A DNA stretch of 64,000 bases from Gammaproteobacteria bacterium. Its GTDB lineage: Bacteria > Pseudomonadota > Gammaproteobacteria > Steroidobacterales > Steroidobacteraceae. The notes beneath the pieces are model-generated. The model did not search any database and was not told where the DNA came from. It was given only the letters and a program-made list of their open reading frames with translations. The stretch covers positions 12,998 through 76,997 of the forward strand of contig JAQGOE010000032.1 in the NCBI GenBank assembly GCA_028293725.1, written 5' to 3'. Positions 16,361-24,989 of this stretch are shown here, one piece after another. Each line of letters starts with the position of its first letter. Position 1 is the stretch's first letter. Position numbers and translations under genes: made by a program.

Positions 16361-17973
16361 CCAACACGCCGGCGATCGCCGGTGCCCTGGGAGTCCCGCC
16401 ACCCGCCGAGGCAACTTCCATCCCTTGGGCGGGACTTGCGGCAGTTCTTCTGGGCGCCTTCATTTCGACCTTGAACACCCGCCTTTCCACGTTCGGACTG
16501 GCTGATATTCGTGGGGCTGTACATGCTGGGTTCGATGACGGCGCCTGGATTACGACTGCACAGAGCGTGGCCCAAATGCTGGTCGCCCCGCTGGCGGTAT
16601 GGATGGGTGGCACTTATGGGCCGCGTCGCGTTCTCATTGAAGCCGCAGCGGCATTTGCCGTGATCTCGTTTCTCGAACCCTTTTCGGTAAATCTGCCGAT
16701 GTTGCTCGCACTGCAGTTCGCTGCCGGGTTAGCCAGCGGCTTCTTCGTGCCCCTGACGCTACCCTTCATTTTGAAAAACACCCCCCCCAAGGTGTGGGCA
16801 TTTGGCGTTGCCATCTTCGCTCTCAACCTCGAAGTCTCCCTCAACATTTCCGCATCGCTTGAAGGTTGGTACATCGAGCATCATTCATGGCACTGGATTT
16901 TTTGGCAGAACGTACCGCTGGCTGCGGGGATGGCCGCGTGTTTGGCCTTTGGCATGCGCCCAGAACCTTTGAGTCCCACTCGTCCGCGCTTGGATCGATA
17001 CGGACTCGCCGTCGGTGGGATCGGCCTGGCGCTCATTTACGCCGCACTCGATCAAGGCAATCGCCTCGATTGGATCAACTCGAAATGGGTATGGGCGCTG
17101 TCGTTATCCGGCCTAATACTCCTAGTCGGATTCTTCATACACGTCCGCCTCAGTGCGAATCCGGCCGTCGATTTGAAAGTCGTTTTAACACCGCCCATGC
17201 CGCGCCTGCTCCTACTCATCGTATTTCTTCGACTGACCATGCTAGCCACAGCGTACGTCATTCCGCAGTTCTTGCAGCTGGTGCGCGGCTTTCGTGCACT
17301 GGAGGTCGGCCAGACACTGGTGTGGCTCGCCGCTCCTCAGCTCATCATTTGTTTCACGGTCGGATATTTTCTGCGGCGTTTGGACCCACGCTTGGTCGCC
17401 TCAACAGGATTTCTGTTCATCTGCATTGCTTGTCTCATGGTAGGGCACGGCCTGGGTCCGCTATGGGGTTCGGAGCAGTTCATTCCATCCCAACTGCTAC
17501 AGGCCGCCGGACAGAGCCTTGCCCTTTCCGGAACGCTCTTCTTCGCCGTGCTGCATCTGAAGCCGCAGGACGCGCTGACATTCGGCGCGTCTGCCCAAAC
17601 AGCGCGCCTGTTGGGAGGTGAGATCGGACAAGCGTTTATCGTCACCTTCGTCCGCAAGCGGGGCCAGATCGCCTCCAATCTTATTGGCCAGCATGTCCAA
17701 ATCGGCGATGGCGCGGTCGTCAATCGAATGCAGGCCTATGCCGGCGCCACGAGCAGCGCCGGCGATCCGAGTTCCGCGACCGCGCGCGGCGCTACCGTGC
17801 TCAACTCCGTGGTTCACAACGCCGCGATCACGCAGGGCATCATCGATTCACTCATCCTGATTGCTGCGCTCACCGCACTGACTCTGATGGTCCTTGTGAC
17901 GCGAAGGGCCGCGCCCGAGGGGCCCGCGACGCATGTCTCAGTGTTCGCTCGCCGCAGGCAACCAGCGCAATGA
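16357..17973 (+). CDS. DHA2-family MFS multidrug transporter (EmrB-like, 14 TM)
   Basis: A 538-residue inner-membrane drug:proton antiporter with about 14 hydrophobic helices. The EmrB-subfamily start (TLNTRLSTFGLADIRGAV...DDGAWITTAQSVAQM) and the GGTYGPRR loop between helices 2 and 3 are visible. It would expel toxic organic compounds through the adaptor and channel encoded on each side. Start and stop both overlap the neighbouring genes as ATGA, so the three genes are a single operon. Confidence 0.93.
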   Translation: MTNTPAIAGALGVPPPAEATSIPWAGLAAVLLGAFISTLNTRLSTFGLADIRGAVHAGFDDGAWITTAQSVAQMLVAPLAVWMGGTYGPRRVLIEAAAAFAVISFLEPFSVNLPMLLALQFAAGLASGFFVPLTLPFILKNTPPKVWAFGVAIFALNLEVSLNISASLEGWYIEHHSWHWIFWQNVPLAAGMAACLAFGMRPEPLSPTRPRLDRYGLAVGGIGLALIYAALDQGNRLDWINSKWVWALSLSGLILLVGFFIHVRLSANPAVDLKVVLTPPMPRLLLLIVFLRLTMLATAYVIPQFLQLVRGFRALEVGQTLVWLAAPQLIICFTVGYFLRRLDPRLVASTGFLFICIACLMVGHGLGPLWGSEQFIPSQLLQAAGQSLALSGTLFFAVLHLKPQDALTFGASAQTARLLGGEIGQAFIVTFVRKRGQIASNLIGQHVQIGDGAVVNRMQAYAGATSSAGDPSSATARGATVLNSVVHNAAITQGIIDSLILIAALTALTLMVLVTRRAAPEGPATHVSVFARRRQPAQ

Positions 17974-19397
17974 GGGGCCGGATTCCTGATGCTATTGCTA
18001 TGGCGCTGCTCGTGGCGCTACCCGGTTGTGCGGTGGGCCCTGACTATCGTCCGCCCACCTTGGCCGAGGGCGCGCAGGCTCCATTGGTGTCGGTAGTTGC
18101 GTCGGTTGAGAGTTCATCCGAACCGCCGGAACAGTGGTGGGAGCTTTACCACGACCCGCTCCTCGAGCTATACCTCCAAGAGGCGTTCAAGGCGAACGCG
18201 GATCTCAAGGTCGCGGCGGCAAATTTGTCCGCGGCGCGCGCGGTGCTCCAAGCGGCGCGCACCGGGCGCTATCCTCAGACCGCTGCAAACGTTGGCTATA
18301 CATATGGGCGTGATGCGGTCACGGACGAGATTCTCGAGATCGGCGGCCATGAGCCGAAGAACATCTCTATTTACGACGCGATTCTCGACATGTCTTATGA
18401 GGTCGACCTGGTAGGGCGCGTTCGCCGGTCGATCGAATCCGCAACCGCTGAGGCAGACGAAACGGCCGCCATACGCGACAGCGTGAGAATCACCGTTGCC
18501 GCGGAGACTGCGCGAGCCTACGCCCAGGTGTGTGCACTCGGCGAAGAACTCGAAGTCGTACAACATTCCCTCGAAGTTGTCCGTCGTCAAGCTCAGATCA
18601 CTCAGTTGAGAAACGATGCGGGTGCCAACTCCGAATTCGATGTCGTGAGGGCGCAGGGACTAGTGGCGCAAGTCAGCGCTGCAATACCGCCTCTGCAAGG
18701 ACAAAGACAGGCCGCGACTTTCCAATTGGCTGCAATGATGGGTCGTACTCCGACCAATGCCCCGACGGAAGTGCAGCGCTGCGTCACACCGCCGGAACTC
18801 CGAGATGTCATGCCCGTAGGTGATGGCGCGACGCTGCTGAGACGTCGACCGGACGTGCGGCAAGCCGAGCGGCGCGTTGCGGCCGCCACTGCGAGAATCG
18901 GAGTGGCGACCGCCGATCTCTACCCAAGAATTTCGCTTACCGGCTTTCTTGGCGGTGTCAGCTCCGAATTGAATCAGCTGACGACCAACCAGGGTGTCAC
19001 CTGGGGTGTCGGACCAAGTATCACTTGGACCTTTCCCAATCAGTCTGGACCCCGTGCTCGCGTGCGGCAGGCAAAAGCGAACGCTGTGGCGGCGCTCGCT
19101 AACTTTGACGGCGTAGTGCTTCAAGCATTGAAGGAGACGGAGCAAGCGCTGTCCGCCTACGGAGCAGAGCGGGAACGGCGACAGGCCCTATCGGAAGCCC
19201 AAGAAAGGGCCCACAAAGCATTTGACATGGCGCGCAGTCAAATAGACGCAGGCGCCATCAGCAATCTTGACCTGCTGGCGTCGGAGCAGGTCCTGGTGTT
19301 GACCGATCAAGCTGTTGCTGCATCCGACGCGGCGCTCGTGCAGGACCAGATCGCCGTGTTCAAGGCCCTCGGTGGCGGCTGGCGAACTGGGTTATGA
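17970..19397 (+). CDS. Outer-membrane efflux lipoprotein (NodT/OprM type)
   Basis: A 475-residue outer-membrane channel. A lipoprotein signal peptide ends with the lipobox LPGC (cysteine near residue 21), then VGPDYRPP, the usual start of the mature NodT/OprM proteins. Two OEP repeats follow, each rich in long helices; the second contains RRRPDVRQAERRVAAATARIGVATADLYPRISLTG, a family hallmark. It completes the tripartite pump. The end lies 47 bases from the convergent pirin gene. Confidence 0.93.
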   Translation: MRGRIPDAIAMALLVALPGCAVGPDYRPPTLAEGAQAPLVSVVASVESSSEPPEQWWELYHDPLLELYLQEAFKANADLKVAAANLSAARAVLQAARTGRYPQTAANVGYTYGRDAVTDEILEIGGHEPKNISIYDAILDMSYEVDLVGRVRRSIESATAEADETAAIRDSVRITVAAETARAYAQVCALGEELEVVQHSLEVVRRQAQITQLRNDAGANSEFDVVRAQGLVAQVSAAIPPLQGQRQAATFQLAAMMGRTPTNAPTEVQRCVTPPELRDVMPVGDGATLLRRRPDVRQAERRVAAATARIGVATADLYPRISLTGFLGGVSSELNQLTTNQGVTWGVGPSITWTFPNQSGPRARVRQAKANAVAALANFDGVVLQALKETEQALSAYGAERERRQALSEAQERAHKAFDMARSQIDAGAISNLDLLASEQVLVLTDQAVAASDAALVQDQIAVFKALGGGWRTGL

Positions 19398-19444
19398 CGC
19401 CTCCGCTGAACTCTTGCGCGCGTGCCCCTTCGCCCGGCTGAGCT

Positions 19445-20212
19445 CTAACTCGCGTCGACCAGGATTATTTCGCTGTCGCGCCCCGCTTCCACTCGGATGG
19501 ACTCTGCGCGCCAGAAGGCGAGGCCTTCGGCTTCCTTCACAAGTTCACCATTGACCGTGACATCGCCCTTCGCTGCCACGAGATAAGCCTTTCGGCCCGC
19601 GCCGAGCGCGTAGGTAAGCGATTGGCCGGCCAGGAGGCTCGCTCCTAACACCCGTGCATCCGCCCTAATCGGCAAGGCATCGGCGTCGCTTTCATATCCG
19701 CTCGCGAGCACCACCAAGTTGCCCGCTCGCTCCTTCTTGGGGAAGGGCTTGCTCGCCCAAGTCGGCCTTCCTCCTCTCGTTCGAGGCTCAATCCAAATCT
19801 GAAAGATCTTTGTGGGAATAGGTTCCCGGTTTTCCTCGGAATGCCGGATGCCGCTGCCGGCGCTCATCACTTGTAGGTCTCCGGCAATCGTGCGCCCTTT
19901 ATTTCCCAGACTGTCCTCGTGCGTGACGGCGCCCTCGCGCACATACGTAATAATTTCCATGTTGGCGTGCGGATGGATGGGGAAGCCCGTCGACGGCGCG
20001 ATTTCATCATCTGCCCATGCGATCAGATTGCCGACCTGCCGATGGGTCGGGTTGCCAAAGCCGCCGTAGGCGAAGTGATGCCGCGTCTTCAGCCAGCCGA
20101 GGTCCGCGCCGCCAAGGTCGGGAAGCCGCCGCGGCTCGAGTAAGTCATCACCCCGCATCATCGAGTTTGAATACTCGATTCCTGATTCAACCGATGTTTG
20201 CTCGGTGCCCAT
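19445..20212 (-). CDS. Pirin family protein
   Basis: A 255-residue bicupin of the pirin family. The N-terminal cupin holds the metal ligands (HPHANMEIITYVREGAVTHEDSLGN and GSGIRHSEEN). Bacterial pirins include YhaK-like redox sensors and quercetin 2,3-dioxygenases. The ATG at 20212 has AAGGAGA 6 bases upstream. It is divergent from the azoreductase, with two overlapping palindromes between them. A second, broken pirin lies just beyond the azoreductase; this is the intact one. Confidence 0.92.
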   Translation of the reverse strand: MGTEQTSVESGIEYSNSMMRGDDLLEPRRLPDLGGADLGWLKTRHHFAYGGFGNPTHRQVGNLIAWADDEIAPSTGFPIHPHANMEIITYVREGAVTHEDSLGNKGRTIAGDLQVMSAGSGIRHSEENREPIPTKIFQIWIEPRTRGGRPTWASKPFPKKERAGNLVVLASGYESDADALPIRADARVLGASLLAGQSLTYALGAGRKAYLVAAKGDVTVNGELVKEAEGLAFWRAESIRVEAGRDSEIILVDAS

Positions 20213-20541
20213 GCGTAGTCTCCTTGTCAAAACGCCTGTGGAACGCTGGGTTCCGTTCGGTGAAATGTGGCATTCCCGAATGCGGCCCAACAGTCCTGCC
20301 TTACGCGAAGGTGTGTCGCAGAAGAGGCAACAGCGTCCCTTCCAGCATCGCAGGTATGCTCAAAGGGCCGAAACCGTTGCCTTGAGCTGCAGGCGGCGAA
20401 TATGGGGTAGAGGTTCGGGTCCCACTCTATACAGTCCCGGAGGCGTTCCTTCTCTCGCGACAGAGTTTGGCTCTTGAAGTGACTACCGCGACGTTCACTG
20501 GAACGTCACAGTGACCTCACCTAACAAGCGAGGAGAATCAC
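20213..20541. promoter_or_regulatory. Divergent promoter region between pirin and azoreductase with overlapping palindromes
   Basis: About 330 bases without a gene. Close to the azoreductase start there are two overlapping perfect inverted repeats: GACGTTC-ACTG-GAACGTC (20490-20507) and GTCAC-A-GTGAC (20505-20515). They sit 25 to 50 bases before the start codon, where a repressor or activator would act. No regulator gene is adjacent. Confidence 0.55.
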
Positions 20542-21144
20542 GTGAATAACATTCTGGTACTCAACAGCAGCGTCCTTGGTGATCAGTCCGTTTCGAAGGC
20601 CTTGGTCGAGGAGGCCGTTCAGCGCCTCTTGGAAGGCAATCCCCACGCAACCGTAGTTCGGCGGGACTTGGGTGAAACCCCCATTCCACATCTCACAACC
20701 GCCACCGTCGCAGGAGTGCGAGGTGTGCCCACGACCGAAGCTGAACTTGCAGCACGTGCGTTGTCGGATGAATTGATTGCGGAATTGCAGGGGGCCGATA
20801 CCTTGGTGATCGGTGCGCCGATGTATAACTTCAGTATCCCGACGGGTCTTAGGGCTTGGTTCGATTATGTTCTGCGCCCGGGCAAGACGTTCAGCTACTC
20901 AGAAGCGGGGCCCCAGGGTCTCATCACCGGCAAGCGGGTCATCATCATCGAATCGCGCGGCGGCCACTATTCCGACGGCCCGGCTCATGCGATGGATTTC
21001 CAGGAGCCGTATTTAAAGACCCTATTCCGATTCATCGGGTTGACGCATGTCACCTTAGTCCGCGCCGAGAAGCTCGGCTTCGGTCCGGCGGCCCGTGAAG
21101 CGGCGGTTGCCGCTGCTAAACAGTCGCTTGCCGAGGCGGCCTGA
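20542..21144 (+). CDS. azoR: FMN-dependent NADH-azoreductase
   Basis: A 200-residue flavodoxin-fold enzyme of the AzoR/NQO family that reduces quinones and azo bonds by two-electron transfer from NADH. Signatures are LNSSVLGDQSVSKALVEEAV (phosphate loop), PMYNFSIPTGLRAWFDYVLRPGKTF (FMN and substrate region) and ESRGGHYSDGPAHAMDFQEPYLKTLFRFIG. It starts with GTG preceded by AGGAGA. It lies between one intact and one broken pirin gene, a common pairing in quinone-stress clusters. Confidence 0.93.
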   Translation: MNNILVLNSSVLGDQSVSKALVEEAVQRLLEGNPHATVVRRDLGETPIPHLTTATVAGVRGVPTTEAELAARALSDELIAELQGADTLVIGAPMYNFSIPTGLRAWFDYVLRPGKTFSYSEAGPQGLITGKRVIIIESRGGHYSDGPAHAMDFQEPYLKTLFRFIGLTHVTLVRAEKLGFGPAAREAAVAAAKQSLAEAA

Positions 21145-21168
21145 AAACATCGCCATTGTGAGGTGCAC

Positions 21169-21680
21169 ATGAACATCTCGATCGAAGCGTCGGAATTGCC
21201 CGTAGAACACCTGATCGTTCCATCTGTGCGCGATCTCGGCGATGGCTTCAAGGTACGTCGAGCGCTCCCGTCGGCGTAGCGCCGCATGGTCGGTCCGTTT
21301 ATATTCCTGGATCATTTTGGACCGATCGTGTTCGGCGCAGGCCGGGGTGCCAATATCGGTCCTCACCCGCATATCGGCCTGTCAACCTTGAGTTACCTGT
21401 TACAAGGCGAGATCATTCATCGAGACAGCTTGGGCAATGTCCAGTCGATCCACGCGGGCGATGTGAATTGGATGACCGCGGGCAGCGGAATTATCCATTC
21501 GGAGCGCTCTCCTCCGGCAGTTCAAGCACAGGGCGGGACACTCTTCGGTCAGCAGATTTGGGTCGCGTTACCAAAAGTGTCGGAGGAGATGCAGCCCATG
21601 TTCTCTCATCATGCGGCAGGCACGCTGCCGGAGATTGAGGGAGACGGGGTGTCTCTCACCGTCATTGCGGGGCAGGCGAA
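21169..21680 (+). pseudogene. Second pirin gene, broken by an amber codon and by a 3' replacement
   Basis: The frame starts at 21169 with a GAGGTG site upstream and reads the usual pirin N-terminus up to DGFKVRRALPSA, then TAG at 21277-21279, then continues in the same frame RRMVGPFIFLDHFGP. In intact pirins this position is normally glutamine, so a CAG to TAG change explains it. The frame continues through HPHIGLSTLSYLLQGEIIHRDSLGN and GSGIIHSERSP to about 21680, where pirin similarity ends and a VapC sequence begins in another frame. Two independent lesions make it non-functional; translation could restart at ATG 21286 but would lack the C-terminal cupin. Confidence 0.85.
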
Positions 21681-21686
21681 TGCTCG

Positions 21687-21965
21687 ATGGTTCTCGAGTC
21701 CCGTTATGGACCGGACGGCGTTCGAGACCTCGATCTGTTCATGGCGAAAGCGCAGATCTCGCTCGTGCCCGTGGATGTGGAACAGGCTGAATTGGCGCGC
21801 CGAGCTTTTCGAGATTACGGGAAAGGCCGACATCCGGCGGCCCTGAATTTCGGAGACTGCTTCTCCTACGCCTTGGCGCGCGCAATGGATGCACAACTCC
21901 TCTTCAAGGGTAATGACTTCACCCAAACAGACGTTGACTCCCATCCGGCCAGCGGTAAACAGTGA
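21687..21965 (+). pseudogene. VapC-type PIN-domain toxin, C-terminal fragment
   Basis: The 92 codons match the C-terminal half of a VapC ribonuclease toxin: LVPVDVEQAELARRAFRDYG, GKGRHPAALNFGDCFSYALAR and LLFKGNDFTQTD, containing the PIN-domain acidic residues of the second half. The first half, with the initial catalytic aspartate, is missing and is replaced by pirin sequence. No antitoxin gene is nearby. It is a remnant left by a deletion or recombination between two loci. Confidence 0.8.
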
Positions 21966-21986
21966 TGTGACTCAAAGGGTGTCGTT

Positions 21987-22244
21987 ATGTCAGAGAATTC
22001 CGCACAACATCGAGAAAAAGACGTTCCAGACGACCGTCCGTTTAGCATTTCCTTGCTCGTCGAAGTGCACGAAGTCAAAAACGGATTAGAAAATTATCTC
22101 GATCTCTCACACCAGATCGAGACCGTGTTGGTGCGCAAGGAAGAAGCAATTGATGAAGCAACAACGACCGCCTTCGATGCAGTGCCCGAAGACAGGCATG
22201 ATGATATTGCGCAAGACTACGCTTGGGAAGTACGCCACCCATGA
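21987..22244 (+). CDS. Hypothetical protein, 85 residues
   Basis: An acidic small protein (MSENSAQHREKDVPDDRPF...) with a plausible binding site (AAAGGGTG) upstream. Helical and charged; I do not recognise a family. It follows the VapC remnant and precedes a 240-base stretch without a clear gene, so it may itself be the N-terminal part of a disrupted gene. Confidence 0.45.
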   Translation: MSENSAQHREKDVPDDRPFSISLLVEVHEVKNGLENYLDLSHQIETVLVRKEEAIDEATTTAFDAVPEDRHDDIAQDYAWEVRHP

Positions 22245-22484
22245 GTGCCGTCCCTCAGCTTAAGCATTCGACACTCCACAGCGGGCGCCCAAGACTGCCA
22301 ACGGATTTGGGCGGGACTCTGCCCGCCTGCAGAGGCGATGCGCTTTGTAGACGAGTCAATAGTGACATTAGTTATGCGCACTTCAGCCGCTCGATCAGGG
22401 AGTGTTGGAAGGGGTGGCAACCAGTCCCCGAAATTCACTCGCATGGCAGCAACTTGCTTCGGGGAAGCGCGGGGCGCAATGCAA

Positions 22485-24899
22485 TCAGCCCCGGAGCCGG
22501 TTACCCGCAGGATCGTACGGCGGCGCCGGCAGCACTCGAGCACCCCACCGAGAACCCAGGAACTCAACCTCGAGGCCCTCCGCCTGCGCATCCACCTCAA
22601 CGGGAAGATAGGCAAGACCCACTGAGTAGCCGACCGTATGTCCGAAGGCCGCGGACGTCAGCCGAGCTATGGATCGTCCACCTTGCATGATGGGCTCTCC
22701 TCCGATCGGATCCGCTCCGCTGGATTCGATGGCCAACATCCGAAGACTCCTCGACGGTCCGGCGACGAGTTGCGCGAGCGCAGCCTCGCGGCCAATGAAT
22801 ATAGGTTTTTCCGTACGAACCAAATGCTGCAGGCCCGCCTCCACCGGCGTGTAGTCCTGCGTGTACTCGCGCCCCCACCCGCCGTATCCCTTCTCAATGC
22901 GCAGCGAGGACAGCGCCCGCAACCCAAAATGCCGCAATCCGAGGGTCCCACCCGCTCTAATGAGAGCATCGTGCACGTGCCGCTGGTACTCCGGGCTCAT
23001 GTAGAGCTCATATCCGAGTTCGCCGGTAATCGACACTCGGATCGCCATTACGGGCGCCAGACCAACAGTCAGCTCCCGTAGGCTGAGAAACGGGAACCCG
23101 GCGTTGGATACATCGCCGATGCAGACGCGACCGAGTACCTCACGAGCGAGCGGCCCCGTCAGGGAAAACCCGCACAGCGAATTGCTCCTCGAGGAGATGT
23201 GCACGCGATCAGATCCCGCGTGGCTCGTCAGCCAACGCAGATATAACGGCTCCGCAGAGGGTGTACCCATCATCAGAAAGCGGTCCGCCCCGAGCCTGGC
23301 AAGGGTGACATCTCCCAAAAGACGCCCGCGAGCCGTCAGCATGGGTGACAGTGCGAGGTGCCCAACCTCTGGCACGCGGTTGGCAACGATGCGGTCGAGC
23401 CAGTCAGCCGCATCCGGGCCGCTGACGTCGATTTTGCAATAGCAAGAGGTCTCCCAGAGACCTACTGCTTCACGCACTGCGCGGCATTCCTCGCCCACCG
23501 GGCCGAAGGCATTGGAGCGTCGAAACGTGGGCACTTCCAGAGTGTCCGCGCGATCTTTGGCAAACCAAAGGGGTACCTCCCAGCCGGCTGCGGCGCCGAA
23601 GACTGCGGCATCCGCGACCAACCGGTCGTACACCGGCGTGGTGCGCAACGGCCGCGCGGCAACGAGCTCTTCGTTCGGATAGGGAAGTATGAAACGACGT
23701 TGATAGTTCTCGCGGGTCTTCTCGAGAACATAGGCTTGGTTGGCAAACTCCCCGAAGCGCGCAACGTCCATCGCAAATACGTCCATGCCCGGTTCACCAT
23801 CGACAATCCAGCGCGCCACGGCAAGTCCAACACCTCCCCCTTGCGAAAAGCCAGCCATGACCCCGGCGGCTACGAAGGCAGTCGGTTGTGAGGACAGCGG
23901 ACCAATGATCGGATTGCCGTCCGGTGTAAACACCATGCCACCATTGACCGTTCGCTTGATCCCCGCGCGACCCAAAGCGGGCATCCGCTCCATCACGACG
24001 CCCAAGGGTTCGGCTATTCGTTCGAGGTCCGAGGGGAGAAGCTCGACGCCGAAGTCGTGCGGCGTTCCGTTCACAGCCCAGTGGCGACAATCCTGCTCGT
24101 ACGTTCCGAGTATCAGTCCGTGTCGTTCCTGACGCATGTAGGCGGCGCTATCGAAATCCACTGCCGCCGGGATCTCGCGACCCAGTGCGGCGAGCTCCGG
24201 AATATCATTCGTGAGGATGTACTGATGCTCCATGGGCACAATCGGCAAATCGACCCCCATAAGACGGCCAACTTCCCGCGCCCACAAGCCCGCCGCATTG
24301 ACCACATACTCAGCCTGTATGATCCCTTTCGGCGTGTGAACCTCCCATTCGCCCCCCGGTACCTTCCGAAGTTGAGTGACAGGCGTCTGTTTGTAAATCT
24401 CTGCTCCGCCATTTCGGGCCGCCTGCGCGTAGGCATGAGTCACGCCACTGGGATCCACGTGGCCGTCGTGAGGATCGAACATGGCTGCCCGATAGTCCGA
24501 TGTTTCGATCAGCGGATTGAGCCTTCGGGCTTCCGCGAGGTCGATGAAGTCGAGCGCCAGGTCGAGATATCGGGCCTTGGTACGCTCCGCCTGAAAGAAT
24601 TCGACTTCCTTGTCACTGACGGCGAGATACAGGCAACCTGTCTGGTGGATTCCGCAGGAAACGCCGGACTCGCGCTCAATTTCCCGATAGAGCTTGATCG
24701 TGTAATCCTGAAGCGCCGCGACGTTGGAGTCCCCGTTTAAGGTGTGCATACCTCCGGCCGCATGCCACGTCGAGCCAGCCGTCAGCTCCGACCGCTCTAC
24801 CAGCACGACGTCCTTCCAGCCGAGCTTGGTCAGATGGTACAGAACGCTGCAACCAACAACACCGCCACCGATCACAACCACTCGTGTGTGAGACTTCAT
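22485..24899 (-). CDS. Dimethylglycine dehydrogenase-like FAD/GcvT fusion protein
   Basis: About 804 residues with the domain order DAO-type FAD domain (1-370), FAO_M (about 370-430), GCV_T (about 430-690) and GCV_T C-terminal barrel (to the end). The FAD motif VVVIGGGVVGCSVLYHL is at the start and STWHAAG carries the histidine that binds FAD covalently in dimethylglycine oxidase and sarcosine dehydrogenase. Such enzymes remove an N-methyl group and pass it to tetrahydrofolate. ATG 24899 and GTG 24914 are both possible starts; the latter has AGGA 5 bases upstream. It lies downstream of the MFS gene on the same strand as the sox genes and probably acts on the same substrate family. Confidence 0.88.
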   Translation of the reverse strand: MKSHTRVVVIGGGVVGCSVLYHLTKLGWKDVVLVERSELTAGSTWHAAGGMHTLNGDSNVAALQDYTIKLYREIERESGVSCGIHQTGCLYLAVSDKEVEFFQAERTKARYLDLALDFIDLAEARRLNPLIETSDYRAAMFDPHDGHVDPSGVTHAYAQAARNGGAEIYKQTPVTQLRKVPGGEWEVHTPKGIIQAEYVVNAAGLWAREVGRLMGVDLPIVPMEHQYILTNDIPELAALGREIPAAVDFDSAAYMRQERHGLILGTYEQDCRHWAVNGTPHDFGVELLPSDLERIAEPLGVVMERMPALGRAGIKRTVNGGMVFTPDGNPIIGPLSSQPTAFVAAGVMAGFSQGGGVGLAVARWIVDGEPGMDVFAMDVARFGEFANQAYVLEKTRENYQRRFILPYPNEELVAARPLRTTPVYDRLVADAAVFGAAAGWEVPLWFAKDRADTLEVPTFRRSNAFGPVGEECRAVREAVGLWETSCYCKIDVSGPDAADWLDRIVANRVPEVGHLALSPMLTARGRLLGDVTLARLGADRFLMMGTPSAEPLYLRWLTSHAGSDRVHISSRSNSLCGFSLTGPLAREVLGRVCIGDVSNAGFPFLSLRELTVGLAPVMAIRVSITGELGYELYMSPEYQRHVHDALIRAGGTLGLRHFGLRALSSLRIEKGYGGWGREYTQDYTPVEAGLQHLVRTEKPIFIGREAALAQLVAGPSRSLRMLAIESSGADPIGGEPIMQGGRSIARLTSAAFGHTVGYSVGLAYLPVEVDAQAEGLEVEFLGSRWGARVLPAPPYDPAGNRLRG

Positions 24900-24989
24900 G
24901 CCACGCTCGTCCACAGGAATCCTGCGAAAGTGTGGCGTTGTGAAGGATCGAGCGCTTAGGAATTGCGACCTGACACCGAGTCTAACGAG

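Noticed and set aside
8799..20333. A similar 24-base sequence near 8799 and near 20310 (TGTGTCGCAGAA...)
   Set aside because: About 21 of 24 bases agree, a level expected once by chance in 64 kb; the flanks do not match.
22223..22690. A plus-strand frame of 155 codons after the 85-residue gene
   Set aside because: Overlaps the C-terminus of the DMGDH-like gene on the other strand, and its composition is Arg/Pro/Gly-rich without motifs.
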